Source of the DNA: Mycolicibacterium parafortuitum
GTDB taxonomy: Bacteria; Actinomycetota; Actinomycetes; Mycobacteriales; Mycobacteriaceae
Reading direction: 5' to 3'
DNA: 54,159 nucleotides
NCBI RefSeq assembly: GCF_002086815.1
Contig: NZ_MVID01000037.1
Coordinates: 1 to 54,159 of the forward strand
Position numbers and translations under genes: made by a program. This document shows, in pieces, positions 25,316 to 34,214 of this stretch. Numbering within the stretch: position 1 is the first letter of the stretch; every line of letters starts with the position of its first letter. The notes under the pieces were generated by a model. The model saw nothing but the letters and a program-made list of their open reading frames with translations. It was not told the origin of the DNA and ran no database searches.

Positions 25316-26284
25316 TCAGTGTCCGGCATCCCACCAGTCGAGTACGCGAGTCGCGCAGAGCGTCAACCATTTCGACGGTTCCCCGGTCTCGACGTCGACC
25401 GGGAACCACTCCCGCCCGCGGTGACGCGTCCCCTGCAGCCAGGTCCCGTCGGGCCGGCGGGCGGCGCGCACCATATCGATCGCCGCCTGCATCCGGGGGT
25501 CGGGCGGGCGCCCGTCCATCTGGTAGGACGACCGGAAGTAATCGAGGGCGTTGAGTGCGCTGTAGCACCACCGGAACGGATAGGTGAAGTTGCCCACCCA
25601 CGGCCCCACCGGTTCGCCAGTACTCAACCGGTCCAGCAGTTTCCGCGCCAGCAGGTACTCCTCCCCCGAACGCCGCGCCGCGCGGGCGGCCGCGTCGGCG
25701 AGGCCGGCGGACTCGAACGCCAGCAACCCCTTGAGCGCGTTCAGCGTCGAGTGAAACGACGACCGCGCCGAGCCCTCCACCCACTCGCAGTTCCAGCCGC
25801 CGTCACGGAGTTGATGCTCGACGAACCAGTCGGCGATGCCGGCGACGTCGGCGCCCAGCCACACCCCGTTGGCGAGCGTCCACGCATTGATGCAGCAGTC
25901 GACCTCACCACCCCAGTACGGCAGATCGTCGTACTCCCAACGGGAATTGGCCGCCAGGAGTTCGGCGGTGCGACGATTCTGCAGCACCCCGGCATCCAGA
26001 CCCCACTCCCGTAGCGCGTTCAGTGACCACGTGGTCGCCGTCCACGGCTGCCCCTCGGCCTCCACCGTGTCGAAGTCGAACCCGGACGGGAAGAACGCTC
26101 CGCCGGCCCACTGACCATCCGGATCCTGCAGTGCCAGCAGCCGCGCCCCGAATCCTTCGGTGGCGACCCGCGCACGCGTCGCCTCCCAGACGTCGGGCGC
26201 GGCGCCGGCCAGGTCACGCTCGACCTGCCAACGCAGCGCCGGATCGGAGTCCAGGAGCCAGGTGATGACGCGGTCGGCCGCCAT
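25316..26284 (-). CDS. terpenoid-cyclase/squalene-hopene-cyclase-fold protein
   Basis: A 322-aa soluble alpha-barrel protein. It has QW-type repeats as in prenyltransferases and squalene cyclases: LQDPDGQWAGGAFF near residue 55, HQLRDGGWNCEW near 155 and ARRPDGTWLQG near 280. It is half the length of a squalene-hopene cyclase and lacks a DXDD-type acid motif that I can see, so cyclase activity is doubtful. Similar stand-alone proteins are usually annotated as squalene cyclase-like. It diverges from the hydrolase gene at 26429. Confidence 0.75.
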   Translation of the reverse strand: MAADRVITWLLDSDPALRWQVERDLAGAAPDVWEATRARVATEGFGARLLALQDPDGQWAGGAFFPSGFDFDTVEAEGQPWTATTWSLNALREWGLDAGVLQNRRTAELLAANSRWEYDDLPYWGGEVDCCINAWTLANGVWLGADVAGIADWFVEHQLRDGGWNCEWVEGSARSSFHSTLNALKGLLAFESAGLADAAARAARRSGEEYLLARKLLDRLSTGEPVGPWVGNFTYPFRWCYSALNALDYFRSSYQMDGRPPDPRMQAAIDMVRAARRPDGTWLQGTRHRGREWFPVDVETGEPSKWLTLCATRVLDWWDAGH

Positions 26285-26399
26285 GGTCAGACTGTAACCG
26301 GTGGGGCGCTAATACCGTTGCCGCTCGGTGATTCTCGCGAATGCCGCGGCCGAGACGCAACGGCGCACCCTGCGAGCGACCCGCACGGCTGATACGGTC

Positions 26400-26409
26400 T
26401 TGTATACAG
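26400..26409. promoter_or_regulatory. TTGTATAC element, candidate GntR operator 1
   Basis: TTGTATACAG contains the perfect palindrome TGTATACA (26401-26408), 29 nt from its first base to the GTG start at 26429. The same core occurs before the ABC genes at 27846 with identical spacing. It fits FCD-type GntR sites (TNGTNNNACNA), and its TATACA could also be the -10 box. Confidence 0.6.
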
Positions 26410-26428
26410 TACACGCGGGGGAGGGCAC

Positions 26429-27097
26429 GTGGTTCGGCTCAGCGAGAATGACCGCCACCTACCGGGGCATGCGGCGCTGGTCGTCGTCGACGTGCAGAAC
26501 GACTTCTGCAGCGCGCAGGGCTCACTACCCACGGGATATGGGTTTGACCTGCGCTTTGTCGACGCGATGGTGCCCCGCCTGCAGCGCCTGATCGCGGCGG
26601 CCCGCGACGCCGGCATACCGGTGATCTTCGTCCGCACCGTGCACGACCCGTCCAACGACAGCCCCGCTTGGTTGGGCCGACTCGGGGACGGGGACGGCAC
26701 CGAGCGCACCGGGGTCACCTGCCGCACGGGTAGCTGGGGCGCCGAGTTCTTCACTGTGACACCAGAACCCGGCGATCACGTGGTGATCAAACATCGTTTC
26801 TCCGCGTTCGTCGGCACCAACCTGGCCATCACCTTGAGGTCACTGGGCGTGAGTTCGATCCTGTTCACCGGCGTCGCCACCGAGGTGTGCGTCGAGTCCA
26901 GCCTGCGGGATGGCGTCTTCCACGATTTCTATGTCACGTTGGTGCAGGATTGCGCGGCGTCCTATTCTCGAACAGCCCACGACGCGTCGGTACAGGTCGT
27001 CGGCAAGCACTTCGGACTGGTGGCCACGGCCGACGAACTCATCGCACGATGGTCGCGGGTCCGACAAACCCAGGAGGTCGGCAATGGCGGCCAATGA
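26429..27097 (+). CDS. isochorismatase-family cysteine hydrolase
   Basis: A 222-aa hydrolase of the isochorismatase superfamily. The catalytic triad is Asp21 (VVVDVQNDF), Lys121 (VVIKHRFSAF) and Cys154 (GVATEVCVESS); a cis-peptide-type GVATE precedes the Cys. Members include RutB, N-carbamoyl amidases and nicotinamidases; enzymes with the Cys generally hydrolyse amides or ureides. GTG start after GGGGGAGGG. It leads the catabolic cluster and overlaps the GntR regulator gene by 14 nt, so the two are co-regulated. Confidence 0.92.
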   Translation: MVRLSENDRHLPGHAALVVVDVQNDFCSAQGSLPTGYGFDLRFVDAMVPRLQRLIAAARDAGIPVIFVRTVHDPSNDSPAWLGRLGDGDGTERTGVTCRTGSWGAEFFTVTPEPGDHVVIKHRFSAFVGTNLAITLRSLGVSSILFTGVATEVCVESSLRDGVFHDFYVTLVQDCAASYSRTAHDASVQVVGKHFGLVATADELIARWSRVRQTQEVGNGGQ

Positions 27098-27776
27098 GAC
27101 TGCTTCACAGTCGATTCCGACCATCCAGCAGGAACCCGTCCTCCGGGAGCGGGTGTACTCCACGCTGGAGGATCTGATCGTGCGCCGGGTCCTCAAACCC
27201 GGCGAGCGGCTCCTGGAGAACGAGCTCGCGGCCCAACTCGGCGTCAGCCGTAACCCCGTTCGAGAAGCCCTGACGATGCTCGCGCGCACGGGCTGGGTCG
27301 ACATCCACCCGCGTACCGGCGCGTACGTGCACGCACCGACCGCGGACGAGATCGACGACTTCTTCGACATGCGCACCCTGCTGGAGTCCTATGCCGCCGA
27401 ACGTGCCGCGACCCGGGTGACGGCAGAGCAACTGGACATTCTCGAAGGCATCTGGCGCGAAGGCGTGGCCGCCGTCGAGGCAGGCGACGTCGAGGGAATC
27501 GTTTCCGCCAACTCCTCGTTCCACGACCACATCAGCGAATGGTCGGGCAGCGGCATGTTGCATTCCACCCTGTCGATGATGAAAAAGCGTGTTCGGTGGT
27601 ACTTTTCGTCAGTCGCAGACGTCCGCGGCATGGCGTCCTGGGATGAGCACCGGCGCATCATCGACGCGCTTCGGGCCCGAGACGGCGCCCACGCATCGAC
27701 GCTCATGCGCGCCCACACCATTGCCACCGCCGACATGTACCGCAGCCAGGCGGCGGCCGACGCCGCCAGCGCCTGA
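27084..27776 (+). CDS. GntR-family regulator, FCD (FadR C-terminal) type
   Basis: A 230-aa regulator. The winged helix spans about residues 20-90 (LIVRRVLKPGERLLENELAA, LGVSRNPVREALTML); an all-helical FCD ligand domain follows, with metal-type residues (FFDMRTLLESYAAERA; NSSFHDHI). AGGAGG at 27072-27077 precedes the ATG, inside the end of the hydrolase gene. It probably represses the cluster by binding the two TTGTATAC elements, one upstream of itself and one before the importer, until a pathway intermediate binds (inference). Confidence 0.92.
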   Translation: MAANETASQSIPTIQQEPVLRERVYSTLEDLIVRRVLKPGERLLENELAAQLGVSRNPVREALTMLARTGWVDIHPRTGAYVHAPTADEIDDFFDMRTLLESYAAERAATRVTAEQLDILEGIWREGVAAVEAGDVEGIVSANSSFHDHISEWSGSGMLHSTLSMMKKRVRWYFSSVADVRGMASWDEHRRIIDALRARDGAHASTLMRAHTIATADMYRSQAAADAASA

Positions 27777-27845
27777 CGCAACGCATATTGACGCAAACAG
27801 TAAACCCCTAGGAAATACCCAGGAAACACACCGGTGGTCCACTCC

Positions 27846-27855
27846 TTGTATACAA
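27846..27855. promoter_or_regulatory. TTGTATACAA palindrome, candidate GntR operator 2
   Basis: A perfect 10-bp palindrome in the 98-nt gap between the regulator and the importer genes, starting 29 nt before the ATG at 27875, exactly as for operator 1. It fits the consensus of FCD-type GntR regulators. Confidence 0.65.
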
Positions 27856-27874
27856 CATACCGAGAGGAGTCGGC

Positions 27875-28663
27875 ATGGCACCGACCTCCGTGGAGTCTTC
27901 CGTCGCCACAGATGCCATCTCGATTGCAGGGCTCACCAAGGTCTACGAACGCATCAGCGGCCGCGAAATCGTCCGCACCTTCGCGCTGAACGGAGTCGAT
28001 CTCGCGGTCAGGCCCGAGGAGTTCGTCTCCCTGGTCGGGCCGTCCGGATGCGGAAAGACCACCGTGCTCAAGGTGATCGCAGGTCTGCTGTCGCCGTCTG
28101 AGGGTCGGGTGGAAGTCAACGGCACACCGGTCACCGGGACGGGCATCGACCGTGGCGTCGTATTTCAGCAGCCCTCCCTGTTGCCGTGGCGGACCGTGCG
28201 GCAGAACATCATCGAGTCTCTGCGCTTTGCCGGCATACCCCGGGCGCAGCGCACCACCCGCGCCGACAGATACCTCGAGCTGGTGGGCCTGGCCGGCTTC
28301 GTCGACCACTATCCCGGCGAACTGTCCGGAGGTATGCAGCAGCGCGTCGGCATCGCCCGCGCATTGGCCCTGGAACCTCAGGTATTGCTGATGGACGAGC
28401 CGTTCGGCGCACTCGACGCGATCACGCGCCAGCACATGCAGACCGAACTCATGCGGATCTGGAGCCAGGAGAAACGTTCGGTCCTGTTCGTCACGCACTC
28501 GATCGAAGAGGCCATGCTGCTCTCGGACCGGGTCGTGGTGATGGCCGACGGAAAGGTCCGCGCCGACGTCTCCGTCCCGATCGAGCGCCCCCGCTCCCGC
28601 ACCGAACTGATCAACGATCCGGCGGCACGCGAACTCCGCACCCGTCTCGAAGAACTCCTGTAG
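27875..28663 (+). CDS. ABC transporter ATPase (nitrate/sulfonate/taurine type)
   Basis: A 262-aa ATPase of the SsuB/TauB/NrtD group. Walker A is GPSGCGKTT (Lys61), the Q-loop is VFQQPSLLPW, the signature LSGGMQQRVGIARAL and Walker B VLLMDEPFGALD, then the switch region FVTHSIEEAM. It lies 33 nt before its permease gene, and a binding lipoprotein follows, forming a complete SsuBCA-type importer. It starts 20 nt after the putative GntR operator. Confidence 0.93.
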   Translation: MAPTSVESSVATDAISIAGLTKVYERISGREIVRTFALNGVDLAVRPEEFVSLVGPSGCGKTTVLKVIAGLLSPSEGRVEVNGTPVTGTGIDRGVVFQQPSLLPWRTVRQNIIESLRFAGIPRAQRTTRADRYLELVGLAGFVDHYPGELSGGMQQRVGIARALALEPQVLLMDEPFGALDAITRQHMQTELMRIWSQEKRSVLFVTHSIEEAMLLSDRVVVMADGKVRADVSVPIERPRSRTELINDPAARELRTRLEELL

Positions 28664-28695
28664 ACCCGCCGCCGAACACCGAACGGATACCGAAT

Positions 28696-29508
28696 ATGCC
28701 TGCCGTCATCGAGCGCGAGCACATCAGTACCGCAACCCTGTTGCGGCGCAAGCTGCTCAGTTGGGAGCGCCTGGTCCAGGTCCTGCTCATCGTGACACTG
28801 CTGACCATCTGGGAGATCACGGGACGGATCGTCGGCGACTTCTTCCTGGCGCCACCCTCCCAGCTGCCCGGGGCGTTCTGGCAGATGTGGGAGACCGGAG
28901 AACTCTGGCGCGCGCTGCTGGACAGTCTGAGCTCACTGCTCGTCGGCTTCTGCCTCGCGATCATCGTCGGCATCACGGTCGGCTTCTTCATGGGTTGGTA
29001 CGGTCCGGCCGGCCGCACCCTGAACCCGTTCGTCTCGGCGCTCTACGTGGTACCGACGGCCGCCCTGGTCCCCATGTTCATCATCTGGTTCGGTCTGGGC
29101 TTCACAGCACGTACCGTCACCGTCTTCCTGTTCTGCGTCTTCGAGATTCTGATCAGCACCTACACCGGGGTACGCAACGTGGACCGCAACCTGGTCGACG
29201 CGGCGCGCGCCTTCGGCGCCAGCCGCTGGCAGTTGTTCAGCAGGGTGGTGTCCTACGCCTCGCTGCCCTACATCTTCGCAGGCCTCCGAATGGGAATCTC
29301 GCGCGCTGTCAAGGGCATGGTGGTGGCCGAATTGCTGTTCGCCGTCACCGGTCTCGGTGGACTCATCAGCACAGCGGCGAACTATTACCGCACCGACAAG
29401 GTGTTCGTCGGGGTGATCGTGCTCGCCATGCTCGGCGTCACCCTCGCGGCCGCCGTCCAGCTCCTCGAACGCCGCCTCATGCCATGGCACCGCGGCATCC
29501 ACGCCTAG
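28696..29508 (+). CDS. ABC transporter permease (SsuC/TauC type)
   Basis: A 270-aa inner-membrane permease with about six hydrophobic segments. Blocks typical of the SsuC/TauC group are VVPTAALVPMFIIWFGLGF and the EAA loop DAARAFGASRWQLFSRVV, then FAGLRMGISRAVKGMVVAEL. The ATG at 28696 is taken; the open frame continues upstream only as the shadow of the ATPase gene. Confidence 0.92.
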   Translation: MPAVIEREHISTATLLRRKLLSWERLVQVLLIVTLLTIWEITGRIVGDFFLAPPSQLPGAFWQMWETGELWRALLDSLSSLLVGFCLAIIVGITVGFFMGWYGPAGRTLNPFVSALYVVPTAALVPMFIIWFGLGFTARTVTVFLFCVFEILISTYTGVRNVDRNLVDAARAFGASRWQLFSRVVSYASLPYIFAGLRMGISRAVKGMVVAELLFAVTGLGGLISTAANYYRTDKVFVGVIVLAMLGVTLAAAVQLLERRLMPWHRGIHA

Positions 29509-29536
29509 CCGAAATCAGTCGATCGAAGGGAAGAAC

Positions 29537-30532
29537 ATGAAATTCACACGTCTGGGCTCGGTGGTGGCCGCGGCCGCCGCCGCGCTCGCCCTCGCGGGCT
29601 GCTCGTCGAGCAGCCAAGCCCCGGAGGGAGATACGGCCGCACCCCTGCGGGTCGCGTTCGCCTCCGATCTCGACCCGGCCGACATCGCCGACTACCTCGG
29701 CGCACAGAAGGCCGGCGCCGAGATCACCGCCCTCAACGAGGACAGCGCGGTGATCGCCGGACTTCAGAACGGCAACTTCGACATCGGCAACATGGATGGC
29801 GCGTCGGCGATCAAGGCGGCGCAGAGCGGGATCGACGTCAAAATCGTCTACGTCAGCCAGGTGATCCCCGAATTCGTCCTGGTGTCGCAGTCTCAGTACA
29901 AGACTGTCAGCGACCTCGCGGGGGCGCGCGTCGCGTACCACGGGCCCGGCTCCCCCACCGAGACGCTGCCCCGCGAGCTGGCGCGGCAGGCCGGACCGGA
30001 CCTCGAGAACCAGATCAACTGGAGTGTTCTCCCGGAATCCCCGAACCGGGCCGCGGCGATGCTGGGTAAGCAGATCGACGCCACCGCACTGGAGTTCGGC
30101 GACGTGCTGACCTTGCAGGGCAACGGCGAGTTCACCGTTCTCGGCGACTGGAGCGACCTCAAGGGCGAGAGCGCGAGCGCGTTCAACACCGTGTGGGTGA
30201 CCTCGGGCAAGTTCCTCGAAGGCAACCGGGACCGCGTCGCGGACTTCCTGACCGACGTCCAGAGCGCCTACGACGAGTTCTATCAGGACGAGGCCGCGTG
30301 GACTGCCGCGGTCAAGGAGCAGCTGCCCGACGTCCGCGACGACTTCCTGCCCCAGATCTACCAGTACTACAACGAGGCGTCGTTCTACCCGAAGGCGGGC
30401 ACCGCGCCGCTGACCGCTGAGAGCTGGAGCAGCATGGACACCTTCTTCCAGTCGCTCGGCGAGTACAACCAGCCTGCTGACCCGTCGATGGTGGACTTCG
30501 ACATGATCACCGAAGTCTCCGGCGCCAAATGA
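29537..30532 (+). CDS. ABC transporter substrate-binding lipoprotein (SsuA/NMT1-like)
   Basis: A 331-aa lipoprotein with signal MKFTRLGSVV... and lipobox ALAGCSSSS. The mature part resembles SsuA/TauA/NMT1-type binding proteins: LNEDSAVIAGLQNGNFDIGN, then SDLAGARVAYHGPGSPTE and a distal AAVKEQLPDVRDDF. A GAAGGGAAG ribosome site precedes the ATG. Its stop overlaps the next gene by 4 nt (ATGA). The ligand is unknown; the group binds sulfonates, nitrate, pyrimidine precursors and other small compounds. Confidence 0.9.
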   Translation: MKFTRLGSVVAAAAAALALAGCSSSSQAPEGDTAAPLRVAFASDLDPADIADYLGAQKAGAEITALNEDSAVIAGLQNGNFDIGNMDGASAIKAAQSGIDVKIVYVSQVIPEFVLVSQSQYKTVSDLAGARVAYHGPGSPTETLPRELARQAGPDLENQINWSVLPESPNRAAAMLGKQIDATALEFGDVLTLQGNGEFTVLGDWSDLKGESASAFNTVWVTSGKFLEGNRDRVADFLTDVQSAYDEFYQDEAAWTAAVKEQLPDVRDDFLPQIYQYYNEASFYPKAGTAPLTAESWSSMDTFFQSLGEYNQPADPSMVDFDMITEVSGAK

Positions 30533-32064
30533 GCCAAGCCACAGGCATGGTCGTCGCCAGTCACCCGCTGGCCGTCGACGCCGCGGTCGCCGTCCTCGAG
30601 GAGGGCGGCACCGCGGCCGACGCGGCGGTGACCGCCGCGGCGATGCTCACCGTCGTCGACCCGCGCTCCACGGGCGTGGGCGGGGACCTGTTCGCCCTCT
30701 ACTGGGAGCCGGGAGCTGAGGAGCCGGTGGGTCTCGCCGCGGCCGGCGGTGCACCGGCGGGGATGACGGTGGAGGCGTTGCGCGCGCAGGGCTTCGATCA
30801 GATGCCGCCCGACGGACCGTGGACGGTGACGGTCCCGGGCGCGACGTGGGGATGGACCACGTTGCTCGACCGCTACGGCCGGGTCGGACGCGAGCGGATC
30901 CTGCGTCCGGCGATCGAGGCAGCCCGCAACGGGTTCGCGGTGAGCCCGATCGTCGCCGAGGAGTGGCATCTGGGCGCGGACAAGCTGCGTCGCAACCCGA
31001 ACGCGGCGGCGGTGTTCCTGCCCGGCGGTCACGTGCCCGACGTCGGCGACGTGTTCGTCAACCCCGGCCTTGCCGATGCGCTGGAAAGCTTTGTCGCCGA
31101 GGGCCATGCCCCGTTCTACACGGGCGACATCGCCGCGGGCTTCGCCGACGCCGTGGAGGCGCTCGGCGGTCCGCTGCGGCGCTCCGATCTGTCCGGCTGG
31201 GCCGGCCCGGAGTGGAGCGCGCCGATCCGCGGCGGTTTCCGCGGCATCGACATCTACGAGATGCCGCCACCCGGACAGGGTGTGGTGGTGCTCGAAGCGG
31301 CGGGCCTCTATGGCGAGCTGCCGCTGACCTCGCAGGGCGAGGCCGACCACCATCTGATCGAATCGTTGAAGGCCGCATTCGCCGATGCGGCCGACAACGT
31401 CGCCGATCCGTTGTTTCATCCGGTGGCGGTCGCGGACCTTCTCGACGAGAGTCGCCTGGCGGAGGTGCGCGCGAACATCGGGCCACAAGCCTCGTATGCG
31501 AAGGGGCCGGGGGTCCCGTCGGACACGGTGTACGTCTGCGTCGTCGACCGCACGGGTGCGGCGTGCTCACTGATCCAGAGTCTCTACGAGAGCTTCGGGT
31601 CCGGGGTGATGGCGCCCGGTAGTGGTGTCCTGCTACAGAATCGCGGGAATGGCTTCACGCTGCGCGAGGGCCATCCGAACCGCCCCGAGGGTGGGAAACG
31701 GCCATATCACACCATCATTCCGGCGATGCTCGGGGACCGAACCGGTTTCCGGGGGTGCCTGGGCATCGTGGGCGGATTCATGCAGCCCCAGGGGCAGCTT
31801 CAGATCCTGCGCAATGTCTTCGACCGCGGCATGTCGGCCCAGCAGGCCATCGATGCACCCCGGTTGCGGGTGATGCCGGGGCGCACAGTCGGGCTGGAAG
31901 CGGGCTTCGACGACGTCGCCGCCGGCGAGTTGGCGCGGCGGGGTCACGAGCTGACCGCGCTGCCACGGTTCGAATGCGGTGGAGCGCAGATGATCCTGCG
32001 CACAGACGCCGGCCTCGAGGGCGGCTCGGACCGGCGCAAAGACGGTTACGTCGGCGTCTGCTGA
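30529..32064 (+). CDS. gamma-glutamyltransferase family hydrolase
   Basis: A 511-aa Ntn-hydrolase of the gamma-glutamyltransferase family, which self-cleaves to expose a catalytic threonine and transfers or hydrolyses gamma-glutamyl or similar acyl groups. Thr333 in SDTVYVCVVD aligns with the nucleophile; blocks GVGGDLFALYW and FGSGVMAPGSGVLLQNRGNGF are typical. No signal peptide is visible, so it appears cytosolic, unlike classical periplasmic or secreted GGT. It overlaps the binding-protein gene by 4 nt and likely processes the imported compound. Confidence 0.9.
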   Translation: MSQATGMVVASHPLAVDAAVAVLEEGGTAADAAVTAAAMLTVVDPRSTGVGGDLFALYWEPGAEEPVGLAAAGGAPAGMTVEALRAQGFDQMPPDGPWTVTVPGATWGWTTLLDRYGRVGRERILRPAIEAARNGFAVSPIVAEEWHLGADKLRRNPNAAAVFLPGGHVPDVGDVFVNPGLADALESFVAEGHAPFYTGDIAAGFADAVEALGGPLRRSDLSGWAGPEWSAPIRGGFRGIDIYEMPPPGQGVVVLEAAGLYGELPLTSQGEADHHLIESLKAAFADAADNVADPLFHPVAVADLLDESRLAEVRANIGPQASYAKGPGVPSDTVYVCVVDRTGAACSLIQSLYESFGSGVMAPGSGVLLQNRGNGFTLREGHPNRPEGGKRPYHTIIPAMLGDRTGFRGCLGIVGGFMQPQGQLQILRNVFDRGMSAQQAIDAPRLRVMPGRTVGLEAGFDDVAAGELARRGHELTALPRFECGGAQMILRTDAGLEGGSDRRKDGYVGVC

Positions 32065-32081
32065 GAACACAGAGGAGCAAC

Positions 32082-33089
32082 ATGCAGGGAATCGGACTCA
32101 GCCTTCCCAACCGCGGGATCCTGTTCGGCGCCATCACTGTCGCCGAGATGCTCGAGCTCGCCGAGTTCGCGGACCAGGGCGAGTATTTCGATTCGGTGTG
32201 GGTCGGTGACGGGCTCATCGCCAAGCCTCGAGTGGAGGCCGTCACGAGCTTGGCGGCGATCAGCGCACGCACCGAGCGGGTCAAACTCGGGGTGTGCTGT
32301 CTGGCCACCTTCCCGCTGCGTCAACCGGTCATGTTCGCCGCCCAGTGGGCCAGCCTCGACGTGCTCTCGGGCGGACGCGCACTTCTGGCGGTGTGTCTGG
32401 GCGCCACGACGGAACGTAGCGGCGGCAATGTCGTCGCCGAGCTGACCGCCACGGGTGTCACCGGGCGCGAGAGAGTCCCGCGTCTGGAAGAGGGCATCCG
32501 GTTGGTGCGCGCGTTGTGGAGCGGGTCGACGGCGTGGGACGGCCAGTTCTGGTCCTTCCCCGAGGTTTCCCTGGAACCCAAACCGATTCAGGATCCGTGC
32601 CCGATCTGGATCGCGAGCAACCCCGATCCGGCCCGGATGCCCGAGCGCCGTTACCGGGCCGCGATCGAACGTGTCGCGACCCTCGCCGACGGGTGGCAGA
32701 CCGCCGTCACCACCCCCGAGGAGTTCGGCCGCAAGTGGGACGAGATCCGCACGGCCGCGGACGCCGCCGGACGGGATCCGTCGGCGATGTCCTCGTCAGC
32801 GCACCTGATGATCAATCTGGGTGCCAGCCGGGCCGAGGCGCGCGCGGAGGGCAAGCGATTCCTCGACACCTACTACTCGATGGACAGCAGCGACGAGATC
32901 CTGGACCGGTGGGGCGCTTTCGGCACCCCCGACGAGGTCCTGACCCGCATCGACGAGTACCTCGAACGTGGTCTCGACATCCCGATCCTGCGGTTCGCGT
33001 CGTTCGACCAGCCGCGGCAGATGGAGCTCGCCGAACAGACGTTGCTGCCCGAACTGCAGCGCCGACGCCGAGCGGTCCCCGCCTGTTGA
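32082..33089 (+). CDS. LLM-class flavin/F420-dependent oxidoreductase
   Basis: A 335-aa TIM-barrel oxidoreductase with the blocks GIGLSLPNRGILFG, ARTERVKLGVCCLATFPLRQ, ASLDVLSGGRALLAVCLGA and a terminal GTPDEVLTRIDEYLERGLDI. The F420 or FMN choice is not visible. GAGGAG lies 7 nt before the ATG. Together with the isochorismatase-type hydrolase it resembles the RutA/RutB logic, in which an LLM enzyme opens a ring and a cysteine hydrolase releases an amide or ureide. Its stop overlaps the next gene (TGATG). Confidence 0.88.
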   Translation: MQGIGLSLPNRGILFGAITVAEMLELAEFADQGEYFDSVWVGDGLIAKPRVEAVTSLAAISARTERVKLGVCCLATFPLRQPVMFAAQWASLDVLSGGRALLAVCLGATTERSGGNVVAELTATGVTGRERVPRLEEGIRLVRALWSGSTAWDGQFWSFPEVSLEPKPIQDPCPIWIASNPDPARMPERRYRAAIERVATLADGWQTAVTTPEEFGRKWDEIRTAADAAGRDPSAMSSSAHLMINLGASRAEARAEGKRFLDTYYSMDSSDEILDRWGAFGTPDEVLTRIDEYLERGLDIPILRFASFDQPRQMELAEQTLLPELQRRRRAVPAC

Positions 33090-34210
33090 TGGCCGATTTC
33101 CTGGAGAACACGCTGCTGAGCCTGGTGGGCACCGACACCGCGGTGCCGGCCGGCGCCACCGAGATCCTGCCCGGCGACACACAGTTGTACGACACGGTGA
33201 CCAGGTCGGTGCTGCCGTTGGTCGAAGCCCTCGGACCCGACGAGATTCTGCGGCACCCCTGTGGTGACATCGCCGCGCGGTTCGGTCCCGACACCCCCGA
33301 CGGACTGCTGCTGCAGACCTACATCGTTTCACAGCACGGCAATCTGATGACCGATCCCCATCAGGCCCGCATCGTCGACGGGGCGGCGCTGAACCTCGAC
33401 GGCCCGGCGGTGGTGGGTCAGGGCGCGAACCAGAACAAGGGACCGATGGCGGCGGCGCTGTCCGCCGCGCGGGAGTTGCGCTCGCTGCGGCGTGCGGTAT
33501 GGCTGACGGTGAACTGCGAGGGCCGCAGCAGCCATGACGGATCACGGCGGATCTTCGGCGACCTCGGCGTCAGGGCAGCGCAGTCCATCATCGCCTTCGG
33601 GACGAATCTTCATGTGTCGTTGGGTAATCGCGGTCGGGTGGACATCCGCATCACGGTGCCGGGTGCCGCGTCGCACTCCAGCCAACCCGAGTTGGGCCGC
33701 AACCCGATTCCACCCGCGGCCGAGCTCGTGGGCAGACTGCCCGAGGTTCCGCTGCCGCCGCCGCACCCGGATCTCGGTCCGGCCACCGCGACGCCCTACC
33801 AGTTCCGGTGCGAACCGATCGCACCTCACACGCTCCCGTCACGGGTGCATGTCGTCGTGGACCGGCGGCTGCTGCCCGGCGAGGATCCCGATGCGGCGGT
33901 CGCGGCGGTGCGCCGGTATCTCGACGGGTCGTGGCCGGATGTGGAAGTCGGGGCCGGGGCATCGATGTTCCCCGCGCTGGTGGAGCCGTCCGCCCCGGTG
34001 GTCAGCGCGCTGGCCGGCTTCCCGATGATGTACAGCCGCAACGCGTTCGATGCGGGATACGGGTGCAGCCTGGGTGTTCCCACGGTGATGTTCGGTCCCG
34101 GTCGGCGCGACTTCGGTGCAGGCGTGGTTCACGCCGAGGCGGTGGCGATTTCGGACTGCCGGGTCGCAGCGGCGGCGCTTGCCGACGCCGCCCGAACTCT
34201 GTGCGGTTGA
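33089..34210 (+). CDS. M20-type amidohydrolase-like protein with altered metal site
   Basis: A 373-aa protein with the M20 (ArgE/DapE/CPG2) layout: a catalytic-core half, a lid-like segment with PGAASHSSQP and a terminal VVHAEAV. Positions where M20 enzymes bind metal are altered: H83-x-N85 for H-x-D, GQGANQNKG (Q115) for GRGAxDxKG, and NCEG (E144) for DEEx. One histidine and one glutamate survive. It may use a different metal arrangement or have lost activity. The ATG overlaps the LLM stop. The rest of the gene looks intact and in frame, so it is unlikely to be a pseudogene. Confidence 0.78.
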   Translation: MADFLENTLLSLVGTDTAVPAGATEILPGDTQLYDTVTRSVLPLVEALGPDEILRHPCGDIAARFGPDTPDGLLLQTYIVSQHGNLMTDPHQARIVDGAALNLDGPAVVGQGANQNKGPMAAALSAARELRSLRRAVWLTVNCEGRSSHDGSRRIFGDLGVRAAQSIIAFGTNLHVSLGNRGRVDIRITVPGAASHSSQPELGRNPIPPAAELVGRLPEVPLPPPHPDLGPATATPYQFRCEPIAPHTLPSRVHVVVDRRLLPGEDPDAAVAAVRRYLDGSWPDVEVGAGASMFPALVEPSAPVVSALAGFPMMYSRNAFDAGYGCSLGVPTVMFGPGRRDFGAGVVHAEAVAISDCRVAAAALADAARTLCG

Positions 34211-34214
34211 GCTC

